Below, one piece after another: positions 1 to 8,093 of a stretch of DNA of 64,000 nucleotides; the stretch's first letter is position 1; each line of letters starts with the position of its first letter. Location: contig NZ_BJOB01000002.1 in NCBI RefSeq assembly GCF_006539985.1, positions 1-64,000 on the forward strand, read 5' to 3'. Source of the DNA: Kurthia gibsonii (GTDB taxonomy: Bacteria; Bacillota; Bacilli; Bacillales_A; Planococcaceae). A program made the translations under genes and the position numbers. Below the pieces are notes generated by a model that saw nothing but the letters and a program-made list of their open reading frames with translations, was not told where the DNA came from and made no database searches.

Positions 1-47
1 CTCTTTACTTTCTATTTTTTCGTCCAAATGAATAAATAACCATTTTT

Positions 48-87
48 AAACGAACTTTATCTTTTTAATATTATAAAACGTTCGTTT
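48..87. repeat. Inverted repeat upstream of korA
   Basis: AAACGAAC (48-55) and GTTCGTTT (80-87) are perfect 8-base inverted arms separated by 24 AT-rich bases. It could be the tail of the preceding transcription unit, cut by the window edge, or a protein site. There is no clean T-run after the right arm on the plus strand. The rest of 1-298 shows no gene and no confident promoter. Confidence 0.3.
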
Positions 88-298
88 TTATGTTTCTTTT
101 ATTGGTTTAAAAGGCGTATAAAAATACGATTTCAGCAGAAAAGACCGAAATGTTTTGAATTCTGTCAATTTTTATTCCGTCAAAGGTCTGAAATTCCTAA
201 AAAAGTATGATTAACAATAGTGAAACGATAGCCTTCATGATAAACTGATGAAGTAGAAATGAATTTAAAAATAACCTGTTTTAAGGAGATGTTTATAT

Positions 299-2047
299 AT
301 GTTACATCAGCTTTCATGGAAAGTCGGTGGGCAACAAGGGGAAGGTATTGAAAGTACCGGCGAAATGTTCTCTACTGCCATGAACCGTCTAGGATACCAC
401 TTATACGGATATCGTCACTTTTCTTCACGTATTAAAGGTGGTCACACAAACAATAAAATCAATGTTCGTACAACAGCCGTTCACACAATTCCAGATGATT
501 TGAATATTTTAGTTGCATTCGATCAAGAAACAATCGACGTCAACTATAAGGAATTAGATGAAACAGGTGTTATTTTAGCGGACGCAAAATTCAAGCCAGT
601 GAATCCAGAAGATTCAAAAGCAACATTATATATTGTACCGTTCACAGAGACAGCAAAAGAACTAGGTACAACATTAATGAAAAACATGGTAGCAATCGGT
701 GCAACTGCGGCATTGATGAACTTGAAAGATGAAGTATTCCAAAGTGTCGTAAGTGAAATCTTCGGACGTAAAGGTGAAGAAGTTGTCGCAAAAAACATGG
801 AAGCAATCGCACAGGGACATCAAATTATGCATGACTTACTTGTGGAAGCAGGTTTAGAAGAAGGTCAATTTGAATTAGCACCTGGTGATGGAAAACATCG
901 TATGTTTATGATTGGGAATGAAGCATTAGCGATGGGCGCGCTTGCAGCGGGTGTTCGACTAATGGCAGCATATCCAATTACACCGGCTACTGAAATTATG
1001 GAATATCTAACGAAGAAGTTACCAAAATTCGGTGGCGCTGTTATTCAAACAGAAGATGAGATTGCAGCAGCAACAATGGCAATCGGCGCAAACTACGGCG
1101 GTATTCGTGCATTTACAGCCTCAGCTGGTCCTGGTCTTTCGTTAATGGTGGAAGCACTTGGTCTTGCAGGTATGACAGAAACACCTCTTGTAGTAGTGGA
1201 TACACAACGTGGTGGTCCATCAACAGGTTTACCAACAAAACAAGAACAATCGGATTTAATGGCGATGTTATACGGTACACATGGTGAAATTCCAAAAGTA
1301 GTCATCGCGCCATCAACGGGTGAAGAAGCTTTCTATGATATGATTCAAGCATTTAATATCGCAGAAGAGTTACAATTACCTGTTATTGTCTTATCAGATT
1401 TACAATTATCACTTGGTAAACAAACAGTTGAACCATTTGACTTTAATAAAATTGAAATTAAGCGTGGTAAACTAAACTTAGGAGAGTTACCAGAAGCAGA
1501 AGATAAAGCATACTTTAAACGCTATGAAGTAACAGAAGACGGCGTATCACCACGTGTTGTACCAGGGCAAAAACATGGTATTCATCACGTAACAGGTGTA
1601 GAGCACAGTGAGATTGGTACACCATCTGAATCAGCGTCAAATCGTCAAGCGCAAATGGACAAACGTATGCGCAAATTAGAGCATGTACACTTTGATACAC
1701 CTGTATTTACAGATGCACCGCATGACGAAGCAGATGTATTAATCATCGGCTTCGGTTCAACAAAAGGTGCAATTGAAGAAGCACGTCCATTATTAGATGA
1801 AGCAGGAATGAAAGCGAATCATGCACACGTTCGTCTAATTCATCCGTTCCCAACAGAAGAATTACAGCCACTTGTTGACGGTGCGAAAAAAGTAATCGTT
1901 GTGGAAAATAACGCAACAGGTCAATTAGCAAGCATCTTAAAAATGAACATGGGTGCACATCATAAAGTTGTCAACTTAGTGAAGTATGATGGTACACCAT
2001 TCTTACCACTAGAGCTTTTAAATCGCGTAAAGGAGTTGCTAAAATAA
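299..2047 (+). CDS. korA: 2-oxoacid:ferredoxin oxidoreductase, alpha subunit
   Basis: This is the large subunit of a two-subunit 2-oxoacid:acceptor oxidoreductase, probably acting on 2-oxoglutarate. Such enzymes decarboxylate the oxoacid to an acyl-CoA and reduce ferredoxin. At 582 aa it has the fused layout: an N-terminal gamma-type domain (about residues 1-190, opening with WKVGGQQGEGIESTGE), then a pyrimidine-binding alpha domain with the conserved patch AAYPITPATEIMEYL near residue 222, and a C-terminal transketolase-like domain. The ATG at 299 lies nine bases after a strong AAGGAGAT. The beta subunit begins on the base after the stop codon, so the two are cotranscribed and presumably made in equal amounts. 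No ferredoxin gene is adjacent. The substrate cannot be settled from sequence alone; pyruvate or branched-chain oxoacids are alternatives. Confidence 0.9.
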   Translation: MLHQLSWKVGGQQGEGIESTGEMFSTAMNRLGYHLYGYRHFSSRIKGGHTNNKINVRTTAVHTIPDDLNILVAFDQETIDVNYKELDETGVILADAKFKPVNPEDSKATLYIVPFTETAKELGTTLMKNMVAIGATAALMNLKDEVFQSVVSEIFGRKGEEVVAKNMEAIAQGHQIMHDLLVEAGLEEGQFELAPGDGKHRMFMIGNEALAMGALAAGVRLMAAYPITPATEIMEYLTKKLPKFGGAVIQTEDEIAAATMAIGANYGGIRAFTASAGPGLSLMVEALGLAGMTETPLVVVDTQRGGPSTGLPTKQEQSDLMAMLYGTHGEIPKVVIAPSTGEEAFYDMIQAFNIAEELQLPVIVLSDLQLSLGKQTVEPFDFNKIEIKRGKLNLGELPEAEDKAYFKRYEVTEDGVSPRVVPGQKHGIHHVTGVEHSEIGTPSESASNRQAQMDKRMRKLEHVHFDTPVFTDAPHDEADVLIIGFGSTKGAIEEARPLLDEAGMKANHAHVRLIHPFPTEELQPLVDGAKKVIVVENNATGQLASILKMNMGAHHKVVNLVKYDGTPFLPLELLNRVKELLK

Positions 2048-2914
2048 ATGGGAACATTTAAAGATTTTCGTAATACAATCAAACCAAACTGGTGCCCAGG
2101 ATGTGGCGATTTCTCTGTACAAGCAGCGATTCAACGTGCCGCAGCCAACCGCGGTATTGAACCACATGAATTAGCAGTGGTTTCAGGGATTGGCTGTTCA
2201 GGTCGTTTATCAGGTTATATTAATGCATACGGTTTACATGGTATTCATGGTCGTGCATTACCAATTGCACAAGGTTTAAAAATGGCAAATCGTGATTTAA
2301 ATGTTATCGCAACAGGCGGTGACGGTGACGGTTTCGCAATTGGTATGGGACATACTGTACACTCAATTCGTCGTAATATCGATGTCACATATGTTGTTAT
2401 GGATAATCAAATCTATGGTTTAACAAAAGGGCAAACGTCACCACGTTCAGCTGCTGGTTTTGTCACAAAATCAACACCAGGTGGCGCAATTGAACCATCA
2501 TTAAAACCATTAGAAGTAGCTCTATCTTCAGGTGCAACATTTGTCGCACAAAGCTTCTCTACAGATTTAAAAGAATTAACAGCGATTATTGAAGCAGGTA
2601 TGGCACATAAAGGTTTTGCGTTCATCAACGTATTCAGCCCATGTGTAACATATAATAAAGTAAACACATATGACTGGTTCAAAGAGAACTTAACGAAGTT
2701 AGCTGATATCGAAGGCTATGACCCTTCAGACCGTCAAATGGCGATGAAAACAGTTATGGAGCATGAAAGCCTTGTAACAGGAATCATCTACCAAGATACA
2801 GAAACAACGTCTTACCAAGACAAAGTAATCGGCTACGATGAAGCACCACTTCACGAAGCAGATATTAACTTAAAAGAAACAGACTTAGACAGCTTAATGA
2901 AGGAATTCATGTGA
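2048..2914 (+). CDS. korB: 2-oxoacid:ferredoxin oxidoreductase, beta subunit
   Basis: Thiamine-diphosphate-binding beta subunit that pairs with the preceding alpha subunit. The WCPGCGDF motif near residue 14 and the ThDP/Mg motif GGDGDGFAIGMGH near residue 91, followed by a DNQIYG segment, are diagnostic for this family. Length (288 aa) is normal for the family. Its ATG directly abuts the TAA of the alpha gene, with no room for a separate promoter. A strong terminator follows 19 bases after the stop, so the unit is probably just these two genes. In Bacillus relatives the pair sits upstream of miaB, as here. Confidence 0.92.
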   Translation: MGTFKDFRNTIKPNWCPGCGDFSVQAAIQRAAANRGIEPHELAVVSGIGCSGRLSGYINAYGLHGIHGRALPIAQGLKMANRDLNVIATGGDGDGFAIGMGHTVHSIRRNIDVTYVVMDNQIYGLTKGQTSPRSAAGFVTKSTPGGAIEPSLKPLEVALSSGATFVAQSFSTDLKELTAIIEAGMAHKGFAFINVFSPCVTYNKVNTYDWFKENLTKLADIEGYDPSDRQMAMKTVMEHESLVTGIIYQDTETTSYQDKVIGYDEAPLHEADINLKETDLDSLMKEFM

Positions 2915-2932
2915 GTAATTAATATAAGCAAG

Positions 2933-2963
2933 CCTCACATGCCTAATGTATGTGAGGTTTTTT
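2933..2963 (+). terminator. Intrinsic terminator of korAB
   Basis: CCTCACAT (2933-2940) pairs with ATGTGAGG (2950-2957) around a nine-base loop and is followed by six T residues. Confidence 0.9.
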
Positions 2964-3027
2964 GTCTAAAATGAAACTTTTATACAATCACTCGGTATAA
3001 ATAAGAATAAAAGGAGTGATCGAATCA

Positions 3028-3318
3028 ATGAACAGGTGGTTAATCAAAACGTATTATAAGATGTACATAAAACTGCATTTATTAGGTATGGCAGTGTTAG
3101 TTGAAGTCTTTTTAGCATTAGATGTATCGTTATTTTTAGCTTTTCCCCAGTTACTCATTATGTTGTTTCTGATTGCTTTGTATCGAAAATTTGGTAAAGC
3201 TATGTTAGAAAAAGCATATGAATGGGCGGGGAAATATCGTCCACTCTTTTACATTATGTTATTTCTGATTGCTTCCAACTACGCATTTTATATAGGAATC
3301 AATCTCGACGTATTTTAA
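3028..3318 (+). CDS. Small hypothetical membrane protein
   Basis: I do not recognise this 96-residue protein. It has hydrophobic segments at about residues 18-55 (probably two closely spaced helices) and 74-92, separated by a basic stretch (YRKFGKAML), so two to three membrane spans are likely. The frame can be opened from a GTG at 3016, but that codon overlaps the AAGGAG ribosome site at 3011-3016. The ATG at 3028, 11 bases after it, is the likely start. It stands alone between the korAB terminator and the miaB promoter. Function unknown. Confidence 0.65.
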   Translation: MNRWLIKTYYKMYIKLHLLGMAVLVEVFLALDVSLFLAFPQLLIMLFLIALYRKFGKAMLEKAYEWAGKYRPLFYIMLFLIASNYAFYIGINLDVF

Positions 3319-3350
3319 TGGATGAAATCAGTGAGTATTCGTTCGATTTT

Positions 3351-3359
3351 TGGTATGAT
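3351..3359 (+). promoter_or_regulatory. Probable extended -10 promoter for miaB
   Basis: TGGTATGAT is an extended -10 element (TGnTATnAT) about 80 bases upstream of miaB. No clear -35 hexamer is visible, which is common for extended -10 promoters. Confidence 0.4.
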
Positions 3360-3437
3360 AGATTAGATATGTTCAAATTGAAAGAACATCTAACTGATGT
3401 AAAGATCCGTGCGTAGATGAGGGGAGTTATACCGAAG

Positions 3438-4976
3438 ATGAACGAAGAACAACGATTACAAGGTCAACAAGTGAAGCCTTTTAAACCATTACAACCAGTG
3501 AAAGAAAAAGATTATAGTCAATTTTTCCAAAAGACACCTTCTTTAAAAGATGCGAAAAAGCGTGGTAAAGAAGAAATTGAATATCATGCAGATTTCAAAA
3601 TTGATGAGCGTTTTGCAGAAATGGGTAGAGGACGTAAATTCTATATCCGCACATATGGCTGTCAAATGAATGAACATGATACAGAAGTAATGGCAGGTAT
3701 TTTTGAGCAATTAGGATACGAAGCGACAGATGAAGTGACAGAGGCGAATGTCATTTTAATGAATACATGTGCAATTCGTGAAAATGCTGAAAATAAAGTG
3801 TTCGGTGAATTAGGACACTTCAAGCCTTTAAAATTACAAAATCCAGATTTATTAATCGGTGTTTGTGGCTGTATGTCGCAAGAAGAAGCTGTGGTTAATA
3901 AAATTTTAAAAACATATGATCAAGTAGATATGGTATTTGGTACACATAATATTCACCGTCTACCTGAAATTTTAAATGAAGCGTACTTATCAAAAGAGAC
4001 AGTCATTGATGTATGGTCTAAAGAAGGCGATGTCATCGAAAACTTACCGAAAGTGCGTAAAGGACAAACAAAAGCTTGGGTTAATATTATGTATGGCTGT
4101 GATAAATTCTGCACATACTGTATCGTTCCTTATACACGCGGGAAAGAGCGTAGCCGCTTACCGCAAGACATTATTCAAGAAGTACGTGAATTAGCAGCAG
4201 CAGGATATCAAGAGATTACATTACTTGGACAAAACGTGAATGCATACGGTAAAGACTTACCTGACTCATCCATTGGTTTAGGTGATTTAATGGATGAATT
4301 ACGTAAGATTGATATTCCACGTATTCGCTTTACAACAAGTCATCCACGTGATTTTGATGATTATTTAATCGAAGTATTAGCGAAAAAAGGAAACTTAGTT
4401 GAACATATTCACTTACCTGTTCAATCAGGTTCAAGCGATATGTTAAAAATTATGGCACGTAAATATACGCGTGAAAGCTATTTAGAATTAGTGCGTAAAA
4501 TTCGTACAGCTATTCCAGATGTCGCATTAACAACAGATATTATTGTTGGTTTCCCGAATGAAACAGAAGAACAGTTTGAAGAAACATTATCTCTTTATAG
4601 AGAAGTCGGTTTTGAAATGGCATTCACATACATTTATTCACCGCGTGAAGGTACACCGGCAGCGAAAATGAGGGATAATGTACCAGCAGAAGTGAAGAAA
4701 CAACGTCTACATCGTTTAAATGAAGTCGTTGCTGAATATTCAGCAAAAGCGTTGAAAAAGTTAGAAGGCGAAATTGTTGAAGTACTTGTTGAAGGTGAAA
4801 GTAAACGAAATGACCAAGTATTAGCAGGCTATACACGTAAAAACCGTTTAGTGAATTTTGTTGCACCGAAAGAAGTCATTGGACAATATGTACATGTACG
4901 TATTACAGAAGCAAAAACACACTCATTAGCAGGAGAATTCGTTGAGGTTGTGTCAAAAACCGCTGAGGTGAAATAA
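3438..4976 (+). CDS. miaB: tRNA-2-methylthio-N6-dimethylallyladenosine synthase MiaB
   Basis: Radical-SAM methylthiotransferase that adds the methylthio group to i6A37 of tRNAs reading U-initial codons. It acts after MiaA, encoded at 16.8-17.7 kb. Seen in sequence: the three cysteines of the N-terminal UPF0004 cluster (C75, C111, C145), the radical-SAM motif CDKFCTYC (C221, C225, C228) and a C-terminal TRAM-type tail. It is 512 aa from the ATG at 3438, which follows GAGGGGAG (3419-3426). An upstream in-frame ATG at 3417 precedes that ribosome site and is unlikely to be used. The roughly 60-residue charged N-terminal extension is typical of Bacillales MiaB. ricA follows after one base. Confidence 0.95.
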   Translation: MNEEQRLQGQQVKPFKPLQPVKEKDYSQFFQKTPSLKDAKKRGKEEIEYHADFKIDERFAEMGRGRKFYIRTYGCQMNEHDTEVMAGIFEQLGYEATDEVTEANVILMNTCAIRENAENKVFGELGHFKPLKLQNPDLLIGVCGCMSQEEAVVNKILKTYDQVDMVFGTHNIHRLPEILNEAYLSKETVIDVWSKEGDVIENLPKVRKGQTKAWVNIMYGCDKFCTYCIVPYTRGKERSRLPQDIIQEVRELAAAGYQEITLLGQNVNAYGKDLPDSSIGLGDLMDELRKIDIPRIRFTTSHPRDFDDYLIEVLAKKGNLVEHIHLPVQSGSSDMLKIMARKYTRESYLELVRKIRTAIPDVALTTDIIVGFPNETEEQFEETLSLYREVGFEMAFTYIYSPREGTPAAKMRDNVPAEVKKQRLHRLNEVVAEYSAKALKKLEGEIVEVLVEGESKRNDQVLAGYTRKNRLVNFVAPKEVIGQYVHVRITEAKTHSLAGEFVEVVSKTAEVK

Positions 4977-4977
4977 T

Positions 4978-5331
4978 ATGAGCCACACAAAAGAAGAAGT
5001 ATTAGCAAAAGCGCGCCAAATTGCACAGATGATGGAGGAAACAGAAGAAGTTGAATTTTTCAAACGTGCAGAAAAACAAATTGATGCCAATGGTAAAGTA
5101 AGTGAGATCATCGCACAGATGAAAGCTTTACAAAAGCAGGCAGTCAACTTACAACATTTTGGTAAGAAACAAGCTTTAGCAGAAGTAGAAGCAAAAATTG
5201 AAGCATTAGAAAATACATTATATGCGATGCCGATTGTTGAAGAATTTCAAGTTGTGCAGCAAGAAGTGAATGAATTGTTGCAAATGGTCTCGCAAACAAT
5301 CGTTCAACGAGTTGATGAAACAACAAAATAA
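4978..5331 (+). CDS. ricA: RicA/YmcA family protein (Y-complex subunit), short form
   Basis: Homologue of RicA (YmcA), a member of the YlbF/YmcA family. In B. subtilis it forms the RicA-RicF-RicT complex, which affects RNase Y-dependent mRNA maturation, biofilm formation, competence and sporulation. The family core is clear (EVEFFKRAEKQI near residue 24, ALQKQAVNLQHF near residue 49), and the position after miaB is the conserved one. The protein has 117 aa and ends right after the helical core. As I recall the B. subtilis protein, it carries a further C-terminal tail of roughly 25 residues with a cysteine implicated in iron-sulfur binding. No cysteine occurs anywhere in this version. No continuation of the tail is evident after the stop. 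Confidence 0.88.
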   Translation: MSHTKEEVLAKARQIAQMMEETEEVEFFKRAEKQIDANGKVSEIIAQMKALQKQAVNLQHFGKKQALAEVEAKIEALENTLYAMPIVEEFQVVQQEVNELLQMVSQTIVQRVDETTK

Positions 5332-5403
5332 TTTATTTGTCAAAAAATACCATGTTTTAGAAAGCTCTTTTTTGGAAATTAAATGAAAAAGGAGATGTTT
5401 CTA

Positions 5404-6144
5404 TTGTTAGCATATAAAAAGCAAGGAACTGGTCCAGCAATTGTTTTTGTACATGGATTTTTAAGCGGCGGTCATAGTTTTGATTTTATTATTGAAGACT
5501 TAGCTGCAACACATACGGTATATGTTGTTGATTTACCAGGTATTGGCGAGAGTCAAATTGAAAAATCAGATTATCAAGTTGAAGATTATGCAAAAGAAGT
5601 GGCCGAAGTATTAGAGCAAGAAGGTGTAGAGGAAGCTGTCTGGATAGGACATTCAATGGGTGGCTACGTTGCCTTAGCAGCTGTAGATGAAAAGATTGCA
5701 CCTGTTTCACAACTTGTTCTATTATTCTCATCAGATTTAGCTGATGGGGAAGAAGCGCGTGAAAAGCGTGAAAAGCAAAAAGCTGAGATTCGTGAAAAAG
5801 GAGTTGACGTCTTTGTTGATTCTATGATTGAAAATTTCTTTCCAGAAGGTTCTTCAGAAGAGTCAATTGATTACATGCGGAAAGTGGCGAAGTATGCGAC
5901 ACCTGAAGGGATGGTCTATCAATTAACAGCGATGCAGCAAAGACCTGAACGTACAACGGTTATTACTGAAGGGTCGATACCTGTTGCAATCATTGAAGGG
6001 ACAAATGATTCAATTATGAAACCAATTGAAACGGATGGGCCGAATGTACAAAAAGTGCGTATTCCAACAGGACATATGGGCATGGTTGAAAAGCCAGCGC
6101 TTGTCATTGATGCGATTCGTATGGTTTTGACAAAAGATGATTAG
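5404..6144 (+). CDS. Alpha/beta-fold hydrolase
   Basis: Soluble alpha/beta hydrolase of about 246 aa. Seen: the oxyanion-hole motif FVHGFLSGG near residue 14, the nucleophile elbow GHSMGG near residue 84, an acid residue in EGTND near residue 203, and the histidine in TGHMGM near residue 226. The start is inferred. The first in-frame ATG (5383) lies before the AAAGGAG ribosome site (5388-5394), whereas a TTG at 5404 sits nine bases after it. The substrate is unknown; relatives include esterases and MhpC/BioH-like enzymes. A strong terminator follows. Confidence 0.8.
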   Translation: MLAYKKQGTGPAIVFVHGFLSGGHSFDFIIEDLAATHTVYVVDLPGIGESQIEKSDYQVEDYAKEVAEVLEQEGVEEAVWIGHSMGGYVALAAVDEKIAPVSQLVLLFSSDLADGEEAREKREKQKAEIREKGVDVFVDSMIENFFPEGSSEESIDYMRKVAKYATPEGMVYQLTAMQQRPERTTVITEGSIPVAIIEGTNDSIMKPIETDGPNVQKVRIPTGHMGMVEKPALVIDAIRMVLTKDD

Positions 6145-6161
6145 AATAAGATAGAAACACT

Positions 6162-6199
6162 AAAATTCCGTATGATTTTTCGAAATCATACGGAATTTT
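6162..6199 (+). terminator. Long perfect hairpin terminator
   Basis: A perfect 17-bp stem (6162-6178 with 6183-6199) around TTCG, with T-rich edges. Its core CCGTATGATTT recurs in the terminator at 24260-24297. Confidence 0.85.
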
Positions 6200-6257
6200 C
6201 TATGTTTAAAAAGTATATGTTTTTTGCATTGGTGAACGGAAGCGTTTTGTATCTGGT

Positions 6258-6533
6258 GTGCGAAAAGCTACGTGTTTTGGCTTTCGGTTATGCATACGTT
6301 TACGCCACATTTTAAATGTAGCAAAACAAGGAGAAGATTATGATCCAAGAGCGCAATACGCGAAACGATGGTTGCCAATTTTGAAAGACGTTCCAGCGCA
6401 TCGAGTTTACACAACAGAGCCTTTAACAGATGATGAGCAAAAGCAGTATGGTGTGAAATTAGGAATCGATTATGCAGCACCAATCGTTGACTTATTTTCC
6501 TCTGCAAATGAACAAAAGTTCAGCTTATTATAA
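6258..6533 (+). pseudogene. C-terminal remnant of a photolyase/cryptochrome gene
   Basis: The reading frame from about 6315 encodes roughly 72 residues that align by eye with the C-terminal end of the intact photolyase next door. NVAKQGEDYDP matches NPILQSEKFDG, KRWLPILKDVPAH matches RKWLPELENVPDK, and VKLGIDYAAPIVD matches VELGRNYPFPIVD. Everything upstream of this point (residues 1-19 of the open frame, and the preceding 100 bases) shows no photolyase sequence. The N-terminal 85 percent of the gene is therefore gone. There is no good ribosome site. The differences from the neighbour are large, so it is more likely a relic of a second photolyase/cryptochrome-family gene than a recent duplication. 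Confidence 0.65.
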
Positions 6534-6552
6534 ACCAATATTGGAGACATAA

Positions 6553-6590
6553 AAAAGTACTGCCACATCAATGCATGCGGAAGGACTTTT
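6553..6590 (-). terminator. Imperfect hairpin terminator of phr
   Basis: AAAGT at 6554 pairs with ACTTT at 6585, and a longer stem with regularly spaced mismatches lies between them. Read on the minus strand it ends in six T residues, just past the photolyase stop. Confidence 0.55.
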
Positions 6591-6596
6591 CTTATA

Positions 6597-8018
6597 TTAT
6601 TTACTTTTCTTAATTATATCATACGCTTCAAGCGCGCGTTTTCGACCTGTTTTATGGTCAACAATCGGGAATGGATAATTACGTCCAAGTTCCACGCCAG
6701 CTTCTTCTAGTACACGCTCAGGTGCTTCGAATGGTGCGTGAATATATTTGTCTGGTACATTTTCTAGTTCGGGTAACCATTTACGAATATAATCGCCTTT
6801 TCCATCAAATTTTTCTGATTGTAAAATCGGATTAAAGACGCGGAAGTAAGGAGCAGCATCTGCGCCACAACCAGCAACCCACTGCCATCCCATGCCATTA
6901 TTCGCTATATTAAAGTCTACAAGCGTCTCTTTAAACCATTCATATCCTTTTTGCCATTCAATCAATAGATGTTTGACTAAGAAAGATGCACTAACCATTC
7001 GCACACGATTGTGCATAAAGCCTGTCGCATATAATTCACGCATGCCCGCATCAATTAATGGATAGCCTGTTTGTCCTTTTTGCCATTCCACAAATGCTTG
7101 GTCATTATTTAACCAAGGGAATGCTTCGAATTCTTTTCTTAGCGGGACAGCATCTAAATCAGGATTGTAATGCAGTTGATAATACGAGAATTCACGCCAT
7201 ACGAGTTGACGTAAGAAGCTATCAATTTCATCGCTTTTTGCTGTATATTGTTCAGTTTGCATCATACTACGACCTGAAGCCCATAAAGCACGTGCGCTAA
7301 TACTACCGCAAGCAAGATGTGGTGAAAGTAAGGATGTACTCATTTTTGCAGGGAAATCACGGTCTTCTGCATAGTTTGCAATTGGTTCTTCTCTAAAATG
7401 AAGCCATTGGTCAATCGCAGCACGCTCACCAATTTTCCAATGCGCGAGTACATTATCATACCAATTAACAGAGTCGAGTAGACCAAGGTCATCTACAGAG
7501 AGTGAAGGCGCTGATTCACCTTGCTCAATTGTTTCAGGCTCTGGTAGAGAAGAAGGAATATGTTCACCGCGATATCTTTTCCAAAACGGTGTAAACACTT
7601 GATAATGTTCTTTTTTGCCGTTCACGATTTCTTCAGGTTGTAATAAGAGCGTTCCTTCAAATTCATGCACTTGTACGCCTTTTTGTTCAAGTGCTTGACG
7701 TAATTTTTGCAATACTTCGATACGTTCTTTTTCATACGAACGATGCCAATGAACTGCATCGCACTTCAGTTCATCTATTAACTTTAGCACCTCATCAACG
7801 AAGTCACCTTGTCGTAAAATAAGCGTTTGATTTTTCTTCTTTAAGGCGTGTTGTAAATCAAGTAGTGCATAGTGTCGCCACACATCTGAAGCTGTTGGAC
7901 GCCTTTTTAGTGGTTGAGCAATATAAGCAGTCGCTACTCGACCGTTTTCTGCGGCATGAAAAAGCGCAGGATGGTCATGTAGACGAAGGTCTTGTTGAAA
8001 AAGCACCAATGTAAACAT
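6597..8018 (-). CDS. phr: Deoxyribodipyrimidine photolyase
   Basis: Light-driven repair enzyme that splits UV-induced cyclobutane pyrimidine dimers with a reduced flavin. At 473 aa it has the full family layout. An N-terminal antenna-binding Rossmann domain opens with LFQQDLRLHDHPAL. The FAD-binding helical domain carries GYPLIDAGMRELYATGFMHN, NRVRMVSASFLVKH, NNGMGWQWVAGCG and YFRVFNP. The start ATG at 8018 follows AGGAGATGAT on the minus strand. It is separated by 75 bases from the transporter gene upstream and could be read from that gene's promoter. Class I CPD photolyase is the best fit; the substrate class cannot be proven by eye. Confidence 0.93.
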   Translation of the reverse strand: MFTLVLFQQDLRLHDHPALFHAAENGRVATAYIAQPLKRRPTASDVWRHYALLDLQHALKKKNQTLILRQGDFVDEVLKLIDELKCDAVHWHRSYEKERIEVLQKLRQALEQKGVQVHEFEGTLLLQPEEIVNGKKEHYQVFTPFWKRYRGEHIPSSLPEPETIEQGESAPSLSVDDLGLLDSVNWYDNVLAHWKIGERAAIDQWLHFREEPIANYAEDRDFPAKMSTSLLSPHLACGSISARALWASGRSMMQTEQYTAKSDEIDSFLRQLVWREFSYYQLHYNPDLDAVPLRKEFEAFPWLNNDQAFVEWQKGQTGYPLIDAGMRELYATGFMHNRVRMVSASFLVKHLLIEWQKGYEWFKETLVDFNIANNGMGWQWVAGCGADAAPYFRVFNPILQSEKFDGKGDYIRKWLPELENVPDKYIHAPFEAPERVLEEAGVELGRNYPFPIVDHKTGRKRALEAYDIIKKSK

Positions 8019-8093
8019 CTCAGATCATCTCCTACATAAATTCAATCTAACTTATCGTATAATGCACTATAAGACTTGTCAAAAATAGTGAAT

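Noticed and set aside
181..298. Promoter for korAB around TTAACA at 211
   Set aside because: No -10 hexamer at acceptable spacing; only the ribosome site is convincing.
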